Assembly: GCA_018609945.1 (NCBI GenBank)
Contig: JAHENO010000222.1
Span: forward strand, 1-23,672
Length of the DNA: 23,672 nucleotides
Source of the DNA: Haloarculaceae archaeon
GTDB taxonomy: Archaea; Halobacteriota; Halobacteria; Halobacteriales; Haloarculaceae
Reading direction: 5' to 3'
Position numbers and translations under genes: made by a program. The notes under the pieces were generated by a model. That model was given only the letters and a program-made list of their open reading frames with translations, did not search any database and was not told where the DNA came from. Below, piece by piece: positions 1 through 8,900 of this stretch; positions within the stretch are counted from its first letter, which is position 1; each line of letters begins with the position of its first letter.

Positions 1-1
1 C

Positions 2-946
2 GTCGAGGGGGCTCGTGCCGACCACCCCGGGCTGACTATCAATAACGGCGCCCACCTGGGCGTCCACCCGGCCATCCTGGACCTGCTCGACGACCGCGCG
101 GCCACAGTCGAGGAAGAACTCGGCGTCGCCCGCGACGAAGACGAGGTGGCGGTCGCGCTCTGTGGTCGCGGGTCGAGTGACCCCGACGCCAACGCCGACG
201 TCCACAAGCTCGCGCGCCTGCTCTACGAGGGTCGTGAGTTCGACCGCGTGGAGGCGACGTTCGTCGGCGTCACCGAACCGCTGCTCGACGAAACCCTTCA
301 CGGGATGGCCAAACACCGCCCTGACGCGGTGGTCGTGTTGCCCTACATGCTGGGCGACGGCGTCCTGACGGGGCGGATCCGCGATGGCGCCGAGACCTTC
401 GACGACGACTACCCCTACGTGGACGCGGCGGCGGGCGACCCACTGGGAACCGACTCGCGGCTGCTCGACGTGCTCGCGGACCGCTGGCAGGAGGCCCGCA
501 CCGACAGCGTCGAGATGTCCTGTGACACCTGCAAGTACAAGGTCGAACTGGACGGCTACGAGGAGGACGTCGGCGGCGCTCGCGCGATGTTGCGGGCGCT
601 GACCCACCAGGAGACCCACGCCGACCGCGAGAACGTCGACGACGACCCGCACGTCCACGACGCGCCCGAGAACCACGTCACGGTCTGTACCAACCAGACC
701 TGCGCCGCCGACGGCGCGCCCGCGGTGCTCGAACGGCTCCGCCAGGCGGCCCGCGATTCCGAGGCGTGTGACGCGCGCATCACCCGCTCGTCCTGTCTCG
801 GGCGCTGTGGCGAGGGACCCATCGTCGCGGTCTATCCCGACGGCGTCTGGTACGGCGACCTCTCGCCCGAGGACGGCGAGGAGATCGTCGCCTCGCACCT
901 CGATCGGGGTCGCATCGTCTCGGAGCTGGTCGACCAGACGCTTTGA
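2..946 (+). CDS. cbiX: CbiX-type sirohydrochlorin cobaltochelatase fused to a [2Fe-2S] ferredoxin domain (5' end outside window)
   Basis: The reading frame is open from base 2, so the N-terminal part is cut by the window edge; the GTG at 146 is internal, not the start. Visible residues 1-48 look like the end of a first CbiX half, and about 49-168 form a second half beginning ALCGRGSS, where the usual GHGS histidine is Arg. A CxxC pair follows (Cys174, Cys177), then a C-terminal thioredoxin-like ferredoxin domain with CTNQTC (Cys229, Cys234) and CLGRC (Cys265, Cys269), ending in the family-typical VWYGDLSPED stretch. CbiX inserts cobalt into sirohydrochlorin in the early-cobalt B12 route; the catalytic His would sit in the missing first half. 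The ferredoxin domain suggests a redox role or Fe-S control (inference). It lies 91 bases before the DUF3209 gene on the same strand. Confidence 0.85.
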   Translation, partial: VEGARADHPGLTINNGAHLGVHPAILDLLDDRAATVEEELGVARDEDEVAVALCGRGSSDPDANADVHKLARLLYEGREFDRVEATFVGVTEPLLDETLHGMAKHRPDAVVVLPYMLGDGVLTGRIRDGAETFDDDYPYVDAAAGDPLGTDSRLLDVLADRWQEARTDSVEMSCDTCKYKVELDGYEEDVGGARAMLRALTHQETHADRENVDDDPHVHDAPENHVTVCTNQTCAADGAPAVLERLRQAARDSEACDARITRSSCLGRCGEGPIVAVYPDGVWYGDLSPEDGEEIVASHLDRGRIVSELVDQTL

Positions 947-1037
947 CCGTCCCGGCAGTCATCCGACCGACCTGACCACGCATCGCTCGCATCCGCGAAC
1001 CGACGCACCCACGTACCACGACATATGACACACACCC

Positions 1038-1409
1038 ATGGCCTGTGAAGAACTCGAAGCGCTACGACTCGGATTGATGAACGTCCTCGGGACCGAAGAC
1101 GAGAGCGTCCGCACGCACGCCGAGGCGGAACTGGGCGAGGACCTCTCCGGCCCCATCGAGGCCCTGACAGAAGCGGAGACGCTCGCCGAGATCGGCCGCC
1201 ATCTCGACGCCGCGCTGGTTGACTTGGAGGAGGAGGTCGCCGAGACCGATCCCGACACCGACGAGTACGACTACCTGCGAGGCCGCCTGGTAGCAGTCCG
1301 GGACGCAGAGCGCGACGTCGCAGCCCTCATCCGGCAGGGCGAGGCCCTGCTCGACGGCTACGGCGAGACCCACGACCTGCTGCACGAACTGTTCCCGGTC
1401 GAGGAGTGA
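1038..1409 (+). CDS. Small acidic DUF3209-type protein of the cobalamin cluster
   Basis: 123 residues, acidic, predicted mostly helical, with no membrane segment and no signal peptide. The start MACEELEALRLGLMN and the end LLHELFP resemble the haloarchaeal DUF3209 family as I remember it; no function is established. The ATG at 1038 is chosen because the nearby ATG at 1025 is in another frame and stops after seven codons. There is no clear Shine-Dalgarno or TATA element in the 91 bases upstream, which fits readthrough from cbiX. The beta-propeller gene begins 23 bases after the stop. A lone Cys3 is the only candidate thiol ligand. Its constant B12 setting suggests an accessory role in cobalt or precursor handling, but this is inference only. 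Confidence 0.75.
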   Translation: MACEELEALRLGLMNVLGTEDESVRTHAEAELGEDLSGPIEALTEAETLAEIGRHLDAALVDLEEEVAETDPDTDEYDYLRGRLVAVRDAERDVAALIRQGEALLDGYGETHDLLHELFPVEE

Positions 1410-1432
1410 GATGACAGATCCCCAGCAGCCCC

Positions 1433-2668
1433 ATGAGTAGCACGCTCGACCGTCGCGTGGCCGACCTCGGGGCCGTCGACCCGACCGGGTCCCGCCACCG
1501 CGGCCGGCGCTCTGCCGTCGCGCTGACCGACGAGTGCGTCGTCGCCGGTACCGCCGACGGCGCAGTCCGGGCCTTCGACCGCGACTCTCTGGCCGAGCGA
1601 TGGCGGACCGAAACCGACAGCGAGGCCAGTGTCGTCTCGGCCATCGCGCTCCGGAACGGCCTCGCAGTCGGCGAGCGCGGTCCCGAGGGCGCCGTTCGCG
1701 TCTACGAAGACGACGGGTCGCTCCGCTGGCGGTACGCGACCGTGACCGACATCGGCCAGCCACAGAAGGACACGCGGTTTTTCCTGCCGTTCGTCGTCGA
1801 CCTCGTAACCGACGGCGACCTGCTGTACGCCGCCGCCCGCCGGTACGAACGCTACGGGGACCGCCCCGAGGGCGAACGGCGCCACTTCGAGAGTGTCGTC
1901 TACGCCTTCGAGGGAGACGGCACCGTGGCGTGGCGCTGTCGCACGGACGCCTCGCCGATCGCTCTCGACACTGCCGGGGACCGAGTGGCGGTCGCGTACA
2001 ACCGGTGTACCGGCGACCACCAGCGCGGGCTGGTCGTCCTCGACGCCGAGGATGGAGGCCAGCGATGGACCTGGGACCCAGGTACCGACGGCCAGCGTCG
2101 AATCGGGGACGTCTCACTTCTCGACGAGGGAGCGGTCGTCACCAGCCACGGCGATTACTGTGGGTACGCGCTCGCCGAGGGCGGCGACGTCCGCTGGCGT
2201 GCCGAGCTGGCGACGCCTCAAGTACTCGATGGCGAAACCGTCTACGCCTACCCGAACCACGTCCACGCGATCGGTGGGGGCGTCGTCTTCGTCACCGGTA
2301 ATACCTACCCAGAGGAGGGACGCGAGACCGACGTTAGCCATCCGGACGATCACACAGCTGTCGGATACGGTCTCGATGGCGAGCGGCGCTGGAGTGACCC
2401 GGTAGGAGGGTTCGCGAGTGGCATCGACGCCCACGGTTCGACGGTTGCGGTTCCCTGTGCCCAGGACTTCCGCCGGCGCGACCCCGAGACGCACGCCTGT
2501 CGGCTGTTCGACGTGCGGGACGGGCGCGCAGAGACCATCGACTGTGACGGCGTGGTCACCGCCGCAGCCATCGACGAGCGATCTGTCGCAGCCATCGAGG
2601 AACCGGTCGTCTACCACGACGAGGACCGCGAGCGCGGCGCGTATCACGTTCACCTCGCACAGCGGTAG
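1433..2668 (+). CDS. Cytoplasmic PQQ-like beta-propeller protein of the cobalamin cluster
   Basis: 411 residues without a signal peptide or membrane helix, so probably cytoplasmic. It contains a series of blade-like repeats with the pattern of a short-chain loop, a Gly-Asp/Glu turn and an aromatic W strand: Trp57, Trp99, Trp167, Trp212, Trp255 and Trp320 mark six of them. This is the BamB/PQQ-repeat propeller fold, but secreted quinoprotein features are missing, so a PQQ enzyme is unlikely. Seven cysteines (for example Cys35, Cys169, Cys192, Cys243, Cys342, Cys356, Cys371) and several His (His276, His278) could bind metal (inference). It is 23 bases after the DUF3209 gene on the same strand, likely one transcript with cbiX. 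Function unknown; the propeller call is firm, the role is not. Confidence 0.75.
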   Translation: MSSTLDRRVADLGAVDPTGSRHRGRRSAVALTDECVVAGTADGAVRAFDRDSLAERWRTETDSEASVVSAIALRNGLAVGERGPEGAVRVYEDDGSLRWRYATVTDIGQPQKDTRFFLPFVVDLVTDGDLLYAAARRYERYGDRPEGERRHFESVVYAFEGDGTVAWRCRTDASPIALDTAGDRVAVAYNRCTGDHQRGLVVLDAEDGGQRWTWDPGTDGQRRIGDVSLLDEGAVVTSHGDYCGYALAEGGDVRWRAELATPQVLDGETVYAYPNHVHAIGGGVVFVTGNTYPEEGRETDVSHPDDHTAVGYGLDGERRWSDPVGGFASGIDAHGSTVAVPCAQDFRRRDPETHACRLFDVRDGRAETIDCDGVVTAAAIDERSVAAIEEPVVYHDEDRERGAYHVHLAQR

Positions 2669-2707
2669 TCGTACGGTCGGCTTTGTTACACGAGAAGTTT
2701 CGCCGAC

Positions 2708-2726
2708 CGGTCGGACGGACCGTTTT
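2708..2726 (+). terminator. Possible hairpin-plus-T-tract terminator after the beta-propeller gene
   Basis: CGGTC (2708-2712) and GACCG (2718-2722) can pair around a five-base loop and are followed directly by TTTT. A second pairing, CGGTCGGC (2674-2681) with GCCGACCG (2702-2709), lies just upstream in the same convergent gap. Archaeal terminators depend mainly on the T tract, which is short here, so this is a modest call. Confidence 0.35.
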
Positions 2727-2744
2727 CCGGTGGAGTCGTCAGTA

Positions 2745-3524
2745 TCAATCCGCGGATTCTGCGGGCCCCTCGATCTCGTAGTCCGGGTCGGCTGTCTGGA
2801 TCGAACTCGGGACGCCGAGCCACGCGTGGACGCTCGCCAGCACGAACCACAGCGTCGCCTGCCCGAAGACGACGAACCCGCGGTAGGCGAGCGCCATCTC
2901 TGCCGGAACCGCACCGGTGGCCCCTGCGGTCGGGGACAGAGCGACCGGTAGCGCCAGCAACGCGAGGGGCGCAAGCGCCGAGAGCCTCGCCACGGACCGT
3001 CTCGTTCCCCGCTGGGATAGCCGTCCGTAGGTATAGATAGCGAGTAGGCTGACGACCGCACCGGCCGCGATCATCACGCCGTACCAGAGAATTCGCGTTT
3101 CCGTCGAGAGGCTGGCCTCGACGCCGGCTGGCTGTGGCGGCAACACCAGCCACGGCGCGCCCGAGACGGTCAGGAAGCCCGCCCCGGCGAGGACGTACCG
3201 TTTGGTCGCGCCCCCGCCCGGGATGGCCGGCTCGAAGAAGTAGTAAACGACGCCGAAGAAGACGGCACCGAGCAACAGCCCCCAGAGGACGCCGCCACCG
3301 ACGCTCACGGCGTTCGTGACCGCCGCCGAGAGCAGGCCCTCGCCGGCATGATGGACCGCCTCACCGGCCGCGGCCCCGCCGTGCTGGCCGCCTTCCGAAC
3401 CAGCGTGACCCAACTCTTCGACGTAGCCGACGAGCGGGTTCCCGACGATGGCCACGAACAGCCCGAACGCGAGGCCGCCGGCGGCGCCAGCCAGCAGCCC
3501 GCGCTCGACGTACGAGCGGATCAT
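2745..3524 (-). CDS. cbtA: CbtA-family predicted cobalt transporter membrane subunit
   Basis: 259 residues with about six hydrophobic segments (roughly 9-34, 66-97, 108-128, 144-164, 182-200, 212-236). A His-rich loop lies between the first two: His40, His48, His58 and His59 in a Gly/Ala-rich stretch, as expected for the CbtA family of predicted cobalt transporters found with B12 genes. The start is set at the ATG complementary to 3522-3524. The frame stays open further upstream, but that part is basic, non-membrane and covers cbtB. The cbtB stop and this start share one base (TGATG), a sign of translational coupling. Likely role: cobalt entry through the cell membrane with CbtB (family knowledge plus context). 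Confidence 0.88.
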   Translation of the reverse strand: MIRSYVERGLLAGAAGGLAFGLFVAIVGNPLVGYVEELGHAGSEGGQHGGAAAGEAVHHAGEGLLSAAVTNAVSVGGGVLWGLLLGAVFFGVVYYFFEPAIPGGGATKRYVLAGAGFLTVSGAPWLVLPPQPAGVEASLSTETRILWYGVMIAAGAVVSLLAIYTYGRLSQRGTRRSVARLSALAPLALLALPVALSPTAGATGAVPAEMALAYRGFVVFGQATLWFVLASVHAWLGVPSSIQTADPDYEIEGPAESAD

Positions 3525-3700
3525 CAGTGACAGGTGATCCCCGCAGAGTGCCGGAAGTTGTGCAACGCGTCGTGGGCGAGTGGCTCCTGCATAACGAGCA
3601 ACGCGAACCCGAGGGCCGCGACGAGTGCCAGCCCGACTGCCACCTCGCGTGCCGTCAGGTCGTGTCGTGCCTGCGCGAACCGGTCCGAGACGGTCGACAT
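3524..3700 (-). CDS. cbtB: CbtB-family small cobalt transporter subunit
   Basis: 58 residues: a short N-terminal region, one membrane helix (about 17-37), then the family's His-rich C-terminus with His43, His47, His51 and a terminal Cys57-His58 pair, a plausible cobalt-binding tail. It precedes and overlaps cbtA by one base, the usual cbtB-cbtA order. The ATG at 3700 is preferred; a GTG at 3712 would add four residues (MISE). An AT-rich promoter sits between this gene and the end of chlID, so cbtBA can be transcribed apart from chlID even though all three run the same way. Confidence 0.88.
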   Translation of the reverse strand: MSTVSDRFAQARHDLTAREVAVGLALVAALGFALLVMQEPLAHDALHNFRHSAGITCH

Positions 3701-3712
3701 TTCTGAAATCAC

Positions 3713-3754
3713 GATTGGAGTAATACAACCAAAGTTGAAAAGCTTTCCTATGGA
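3713..3754 (-). promoter_or_regulatory. cbtBA promoter with TAATACAA motif
   Basis: The 42-54 base gap between chlID and cbtB is AT-rich against a GC-rich background. Read toward cbtB it contains GGTTGTATTACTCC; TAATACAA occupies 3721-3728 on the + strand. The same eight bases occur before cobN/chlID and before cobA. The stretch could be a TATA element for cbtB, an operator, or both. Confidence 0.55.
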
Positions 3755-5956
3755 CTAAACCTGGTTTTCACGAGCGCGGACGGCGGCGGCGTCGACGCGC
3801 TCGGCCGAGAGGGCATCGAGCGCGACCCGCTCGGCGTCGGTCTCGGAGACGACGAGGTCGGTGAGGGCGGCACGGTCACCGTCGCCAGCGTCGACGACGA
3901 GGACGTGTGGGTTCCGGGCCGCCAGGCGGCGTGCAGCGGCGCGCGTGTCCGCGACGGGATCGGAGGCGGCGTTAGCTCGGCCGTCGGTAACGAGGACGAC
4001 GATTCCAGCCTCGGGGTCGGCACGGTCGAGCACGTCGCCGGCGGTCGTCAGGCCGGCCGGCAGGGGTGTCCGGTCGCCGGTCGGCAGGTCCTTGAGGTGG
4101 CGCGCGGCGAGAGTCACGCTCTCGGTCGGGGGCAGCAACACCTCGGCGTTCTCGCCGGCGAAGGCGACGACGGCTACTTTGTCGCGCTCTCGGTAGGCCT
4201 CTTTCAGGAGTTCCAGCACTGTGCCTTTCGCGGCGCGCATCGCGGGACGCATCGAGGCACTGGCGTCGACGGCGAACACCACGAGCGTCCCGCTCTCGCC
4301 GGCACGCACCGACGCCCGCAAATCACGTGACTCCACCGCGGCCGATCCCCTGCCAGCGGCCGCTCTGATCGATGCCGCCGCGTCGACGTTGCTGGTGGCG
4401 TCGGCACGCTCGGTCCTGACTCGGGGGCCGTTCTGGTCGAGGCCCGGTTCGGAACGGACGCGTGATCCCGGCCGCGCCCCCTTTCCAGCTTCGGTGTCGG
4501 GGGTGGCGATATCGGGCGCGCGACTCTCGCCGACGTCAGCGGGCGCGCTCCGGGATTGGCCCGGCACCAGCGGCGTGCCCTCCTCGCTGTCTCCTCCGTC
4601 ACCTTGTTGGCCCTCTGTTTCTTCCCCGGTTTCGCCGTCGCCAGCTTCGGGCTTATCGGCGGGCTGTCTGTCGCCCGGTTCCGGGCCCTCGCGGGGTCCC
4701 GGTGGCGGCTCGCTGTCGGACTCCTCACCGTCGGCGTTGCCTTCCCCTGGGTCCCGGTTCTCGCTGGCGTCGGACTCGTCGTCCCCGCCGTCGGCAGTCC
4801 CCTCCTCACCCTGGCCACCATCGCCAGCTCCGGCACTCTCACTGCCGTCCCGGTCACCGGCCTCGGTTTCGTCATTCTCGTCGGAGCTGGAGGACTCCTC
4901 AGCCGAGTCCGGATCGCCATCCTGCTCGAAGTGGTCGTCAACCACGTCCTCCGGGTCGGGTGCGTCTTCGAAGGGACGGGACCGGAGCCGGTGGGGCAAT
5001 GCGAGTTCGGCCGCGCGCCGGACGTCGGCATCGACGACCGTTTCCCGGCCGTCGAGCGCCGCGAATGCGCGCGCGGTGCGGGCGGTGGCTATGTCGCCAC
5101 GGTGGCCCTCGACGCCAGCGTCCCGGCAGAGTTCTGTGATGTCCGCGAGCAGCTCCTGGGAGATATCGACGCGGTCGATGCGCTCGCGTGCGCCCAGCAG
5201 ACGCGCTCGGACCGCCTCGTCGTCGGCGTCAGCCCCGCCAGCACCCTCCCGGCTGACCGACTCGCCGTCGCGGCCCAATGCGCGCTCGACGATTGTGACA
5301 CGATCATCGATGTCCTCGCAGGCAGTCACGGACGCCTGGAGGGCAAAGCGGTCGCGCAGTTGCGGGCGCAACTCACCCTCCTCGGGGTTCATCGTCCCGA
5401 CGAGCGTGAACTCCGCGGGATGGGTGACGCTGACGGCGTCGCGCTCCACGCGGTTGACGCCGCTCGCGGCCGCGTCCAGCAGCACGTCCACGAGGTGATC
5501 GTCGAGGAGGTTCACCTCGTCGACGTAGAGGATGCCGCGGTTGGCTACTGCGAGCAACCCCGGTTCGAATTCGTAGTCGCCGGCCAGCGCGTCCGCGACC
5601 GAGAGCGTGCCCACCACACGTTCCCGGGTCGCGCCCAGCGGCAACGTTACCAGCGGCACTGGCCGCGTCTCGACTGCCGGGTCGGCTCGCTGTCTGCAAT
5701 CCGCACACTGCCGGGTCGACTCATCGGGGGAACAGCCGTACGGACAGTCCGCGACAGCGCGCTGCTCGGGCAGCAAATCCGCGAGGGCACGCACCACCGT
5801 CGACTTTGCCGTGCCCTTCTCGCCCCGCACTAACAACCCGTCGAGCGCGTCGTCGGCCGCCACCGCCAGCAGTGCCTCTTTCAGCTCTGTCTGGCCGACG
5901 ACCGCCGAGAAGGGGAGCCCCCCGGAAGCTTTTTCCACCCGGCGTGATTCAACCAT
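3755..5956 (-). CDS. chlID: ChlID: fused AAA+ / VWA subunit of a magnesium/cobalt chelatase, probable CobN partner
   Basis: 733 residues. The N-terminal AAA+ (ChlI-like) module has Walker A GEKGTAKST (45-53), Walker B ILYVDE (142-147) and a Cys insertion Cys71, Cys75, Cys84, Cys87. Residues about 330-550 form a low-complexity Asp/Glu/Gly/Ser/Pro linker, and a C-terminal VWA domain (about 555-733) carries the MIDAS motif DASAS (564-568) and TDGRAN (657-662). This matches ChlI-ChlD fusions, whose ATPase drives metal insertion by a large subunit. The partner here is almost surely CobN, encoded divergently 35 bases away, giving an aerobic-type cobaltochelatase that loads cobalt into hydrogenobyrinate a,c-diamide. 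Magnesium chelation is unlikely because no chlorophyll genes are seen. The start is the ATG complementary to 5954-5956. Confidence 0.9.
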   Translation of the reverse strand: MVESRRVEKASGGLPFSAVVGQTELKEALLAVAADDALDGLLVRGEKGTAKSTVVRALADLLPEQRAVADCPYGCSPDESTRQCADCRQRADPAVETRPVPLVTLPLGATRERVVGTLSVADALAGDYEFEPGLLAVANRGILYVDEVNLLDDHLVDVLLDAAASGVNRVERDAVSVTHPAEFTLVGTMNPEEGELRPQLRDRFALQASVTACEDIDDRVTIVERALGRDGESVSREGAGGADADDEAVRARLLGARERIDRVDISQELLADITELCRDAGVEGHRGDIATARTARAFAALDGRETVVDADVRRAAELALPHRLRSRPFEDAPDPEDVVDDHFEQDGDPDSAEESSSSDENDETEAGDRDGSESAGAGDGGQGEEGTADGGDDESDASENRDPGEGNADGEESDSEPPPGPREGPEPGDRQPADKPEAGDGETGEETEGQQGDGGDSEEGTPLVPGQSRSAPADVGESRAPDIATPDTEAGKGARPGSRVRSEPGLDQNGPRVRTERADATSNVDAAASIRAAAGRGSAAVESRDLRASVRAGESGTLVVFAVDASASMRPAMRAAKGTVLELLKEAYRERDKVAVVAFAGENAEVLLPPTESVTLAARHLKDLPTGDRTPLPAGLTTAGDVLDRADPEAGIVVLVTDGRANAASDPVADTRAAARRLAARNPHVLVVDAGDGDRAALTDLVVSETDAERVALDALSAERVDAAAVRARENQV

Positions 5957-5991
5957 ACTTGTATTAGTAACAACCGAGGTTTAACAACTTT
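5957..5991. promoter_or_regulatory. Shared divergent chlID-cobN promoter with TTGT-N7-ACAA dyad
   Basis: Only 35 bases separate the two start codons. TTGTATTAGTA sits 23-33 bases before the cobN ATG, where a TATA box of a leaderless transcript is expected. On the other strand GTTAAACC sits 22-29 bases before the chlID ATG. TTGT (5959-5962) and ACAA (5970-5973) form a dyad around ATTAGTA, and TTGTATTA (5959-5966) recurs before cbtB and cobA. A protein bound at the dyad would cover the cobN TATA region and the chlID transcription start together. Confidence 0.65.
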
Positions 5992-8900
5992 ATGCCACAG
6001 ATCGGACTGTACACGGCGACCGAGAACGAGCTGGGCGCGGTTCAGCGCGCCGCAGAGCGCGTCGACGCGGAGTTGACGGTGCGTTCGGAGAGTGACTTCG
6101 ACGACGAGACGGACGTGGCGGCGTTCGTCGACGAACTCGAAAGCGCAACCGCGGTTGTCTTCTGGCTGCACGGCTCCGAGGAGAGCATGCCGGGCTACGG
6201 GCGCGCGGTCGAGCGCCTCCAGGAGGCCGGGGTACCGCTGGTCGTCAAATCGACCCGCGACGCCTACGCAATCGAGGACACGACCGTCCCCGAACGAGAG
6301 CGCGAGCGGGTCTACGAGTACCTCGAGAAGGGTGGGACGGCGAACGTCGCCAACTGCCTGCGCTACCTGATCGACGAGTACGCCGAGACGGGGCGGGCCT
6401 ACGATGACCCCGTGACGCTTCCGACGGAGGGCGTCTATCACCCCGACCATCCGGGGGCGAGCTACGAAGAGGTGTGCGCCGAACTCGACCCGGGGACGCC
6501 GACGGTCGCGGTGTGGTTCTACGAGTCCCACTGGACCCACGAGAACACCCGCTACGTGGACGCACAGGTCCGGGCCATCGAAGAGCAGGGCGCCGACGCG
6601 CTCCCTATCTTCTGCAATCCAGCGAGCGACGAACCGGGTCAAGAGGACGCCGAGTGGGTGACCGACGAGTGGCTCCTGGATGATGCGGGCCAGCCTATCG
6701 TGGACGCCGTCTGCTCGTCCTTCATGTTCTCGCTGTCGATGGACGAGCGCGGCCGGTCCGCCAGCAACGAAGGCGACAGCGCCGAGGACGTATTTTTGGA
6801 CAGGCTGGGTGTGCCGGTCATCCAGACCGTGACGACGATGCGCTCGCGGTCGCGCTACCAGGGCAGCGACACGGGCGTGATGGGCTTCGAACTCGCCCTC
6901 TCTGTCGCCCTGCCGGAGTTCGACGGCAACGTCATCACCCACCCCATCAGCGGCAAGGAGCGCACCGACGACGAGGCCGGTATCGGCAGCGCCCCCAAAC
7001 AGCACTTCCCCATCGAGGATCGGGTCGACCACGCCGCACGCCTGGCGGTCAACTGGGCACGCCTGCGTCACCTAGACAACGACGAAAAGCAGGTCGCCGT
7101 CGTTTTGCACAACTACCCGCCCAGCGACGACGGCATCGGCACCGCCTTCGGCCTGGACAGCCCCGAGAGTACCGTCAATCTGCTGGACGAACTCGGGGCG
7201 CGGGGATACGATCTCGGTGGAACTCGTCCAGATGACGGCCAATCCCTCGTAGAGACCCTCACCTCACAGCTCACCCTCGACGACCGCTGGGTCGCACCCG
7301 AGGACGTCCGCGACCGGTCGGTCGACGTCGTGGGCCAAGAGCAGTACCGCGAGTGGTTCGGCGCGACGGACGAGCGCTTCCAGGAACACGTCCGAGAGGA
7401 GTGGGGCGAGCCACCCGACCGACCATTCGCCATCCCGGGCGTCGAATTCGGGAACGTCCTCGTGACGGTCCAGCCACCGCGCGGGTTCGGGATGGACCCC
7501 TCGAAGGTATATCACGACTCGGACCTCCAGCCTCCCCACGACTACGTGGCCTTCTACAAGTGGCTGCGCAACGACTTCGACGCGGACGCGGTGGTCCACC
7601 TGGGGACGCACGGCTCCCTGGAGTGGCTGCCCGGCAAAACGGTCGGGCTGAACGGCGAGAGCGCGCCCGATCAGCTCATCGACGATATCCCGAACGTCTA
7701 CCCCTACATCGTCAACAACCCCGGCGAGGGAACGCAGGCCAAGCGCCGCTCGTACGCGGCCATCGTCGACTACCTTACCCCGGTCATGTCCAATGCGGGC
7801 ACCTACGACGAACTGGCCGACCTGGAGGAACTGGCCGACCGCTACCGCGAGGCCGGGATGGAGGACGCCCGCACCGACGACGGTGAGCACCTCGAAGCCC
7901 TGCTCCGGGAGGCAGTCGAGGACCTCGATCTCGCGGTCGAACTCGGAATCGCCGGGAACATCGACGAGAAAGCGGACGTTCGCGGCCCCGAGGAAGCGGG
8001 AACCACACTCGCGGAAGGCGAGGTCTCGGGCGACGAGGTAAATATCGAGGAACTGGTCGAGCGAGTCCACGAGTACATCACCGACGTCAAGACCACCCAG
8101 ATACGGCTGGGCTTGCACACCATGGGCGAACCGCCCGGGGGCGAGCGCCTGGTGGAGTACCTGGTCGCGCTGACGCGACTGGAGAATCCCGGCGCGCCCT
8201 CCCTGCGCGAGAGCGTCGCCGGGGTGCTTGGGGTCGACTACGAGGCGATGCTCGACTCGCCCGGCGAGTACGACGAGGCGCTGGGAATGACCTACGCCGA
8301 GGCAGCCGACGCGGTCTACGAGACCAGCCTCGACCTCGTGGAGACGCTCGCAGCGTACGACTTCGACGTGCCAGAATCGGAGTACGAGGCGGGACCGGAC
8401 GACGAGGTGAACATGAACCTGCTCGTCGTGGACATCGACCCGCTGGGTGACGCCCGCGCCCGCTCGGGCGCACACGACGACCTGCGGGAAGTGCTGGCCT
8501 ACATCTGCGAGGAGGCCGCGCCGCGGGTACGGGGGGCCAGCGAGGAGATTCCCACGACAGCCGACGCGCTGAACGGCGAGTACGTCGAGCCCGGCGGGAG
8601 CGGCGCACCCACCCGCGGGGGCGTCGACCTGCTGCCGACCGCGCGGAACTTCTACACGCTCGACCCGCGGAAGGTGCCGGCCAAGAGCGCCTGGCAGGTC
8701 GGCCGCGAGGTGGCGGATGGTGTAGCACAGCGCCACCACACTGAGGAGGGTGAGTATCCCGAAGAGATCGGCGTCGTCGCGTGGGGCACCCCGACCGTCA
8801 GGACGCGCGGCGAGACGGTCGCGCAGGTGCTCGCGCTGCTGGGCGTCGAGCCCCAGTGGACCGACGCCGGTCGCGTCGACGGCGTCGAACCCATCCCGCT

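Noticed and set aside
4221..5833. Two 425-codon + strand frames opposite chlID
   Set aside because: Ser/Pro/Ala- or Leu/Val-rich translations of the acidic linker and AAA+ region; no domain, and chlID is clear.
5957..5991. Cobalamin riboswitch upstream of cobN/chlID
   Set aside because: Only 35 bases are available, too few for the riboswitch, and no such conserved structure is seen before cbtB or cobA.
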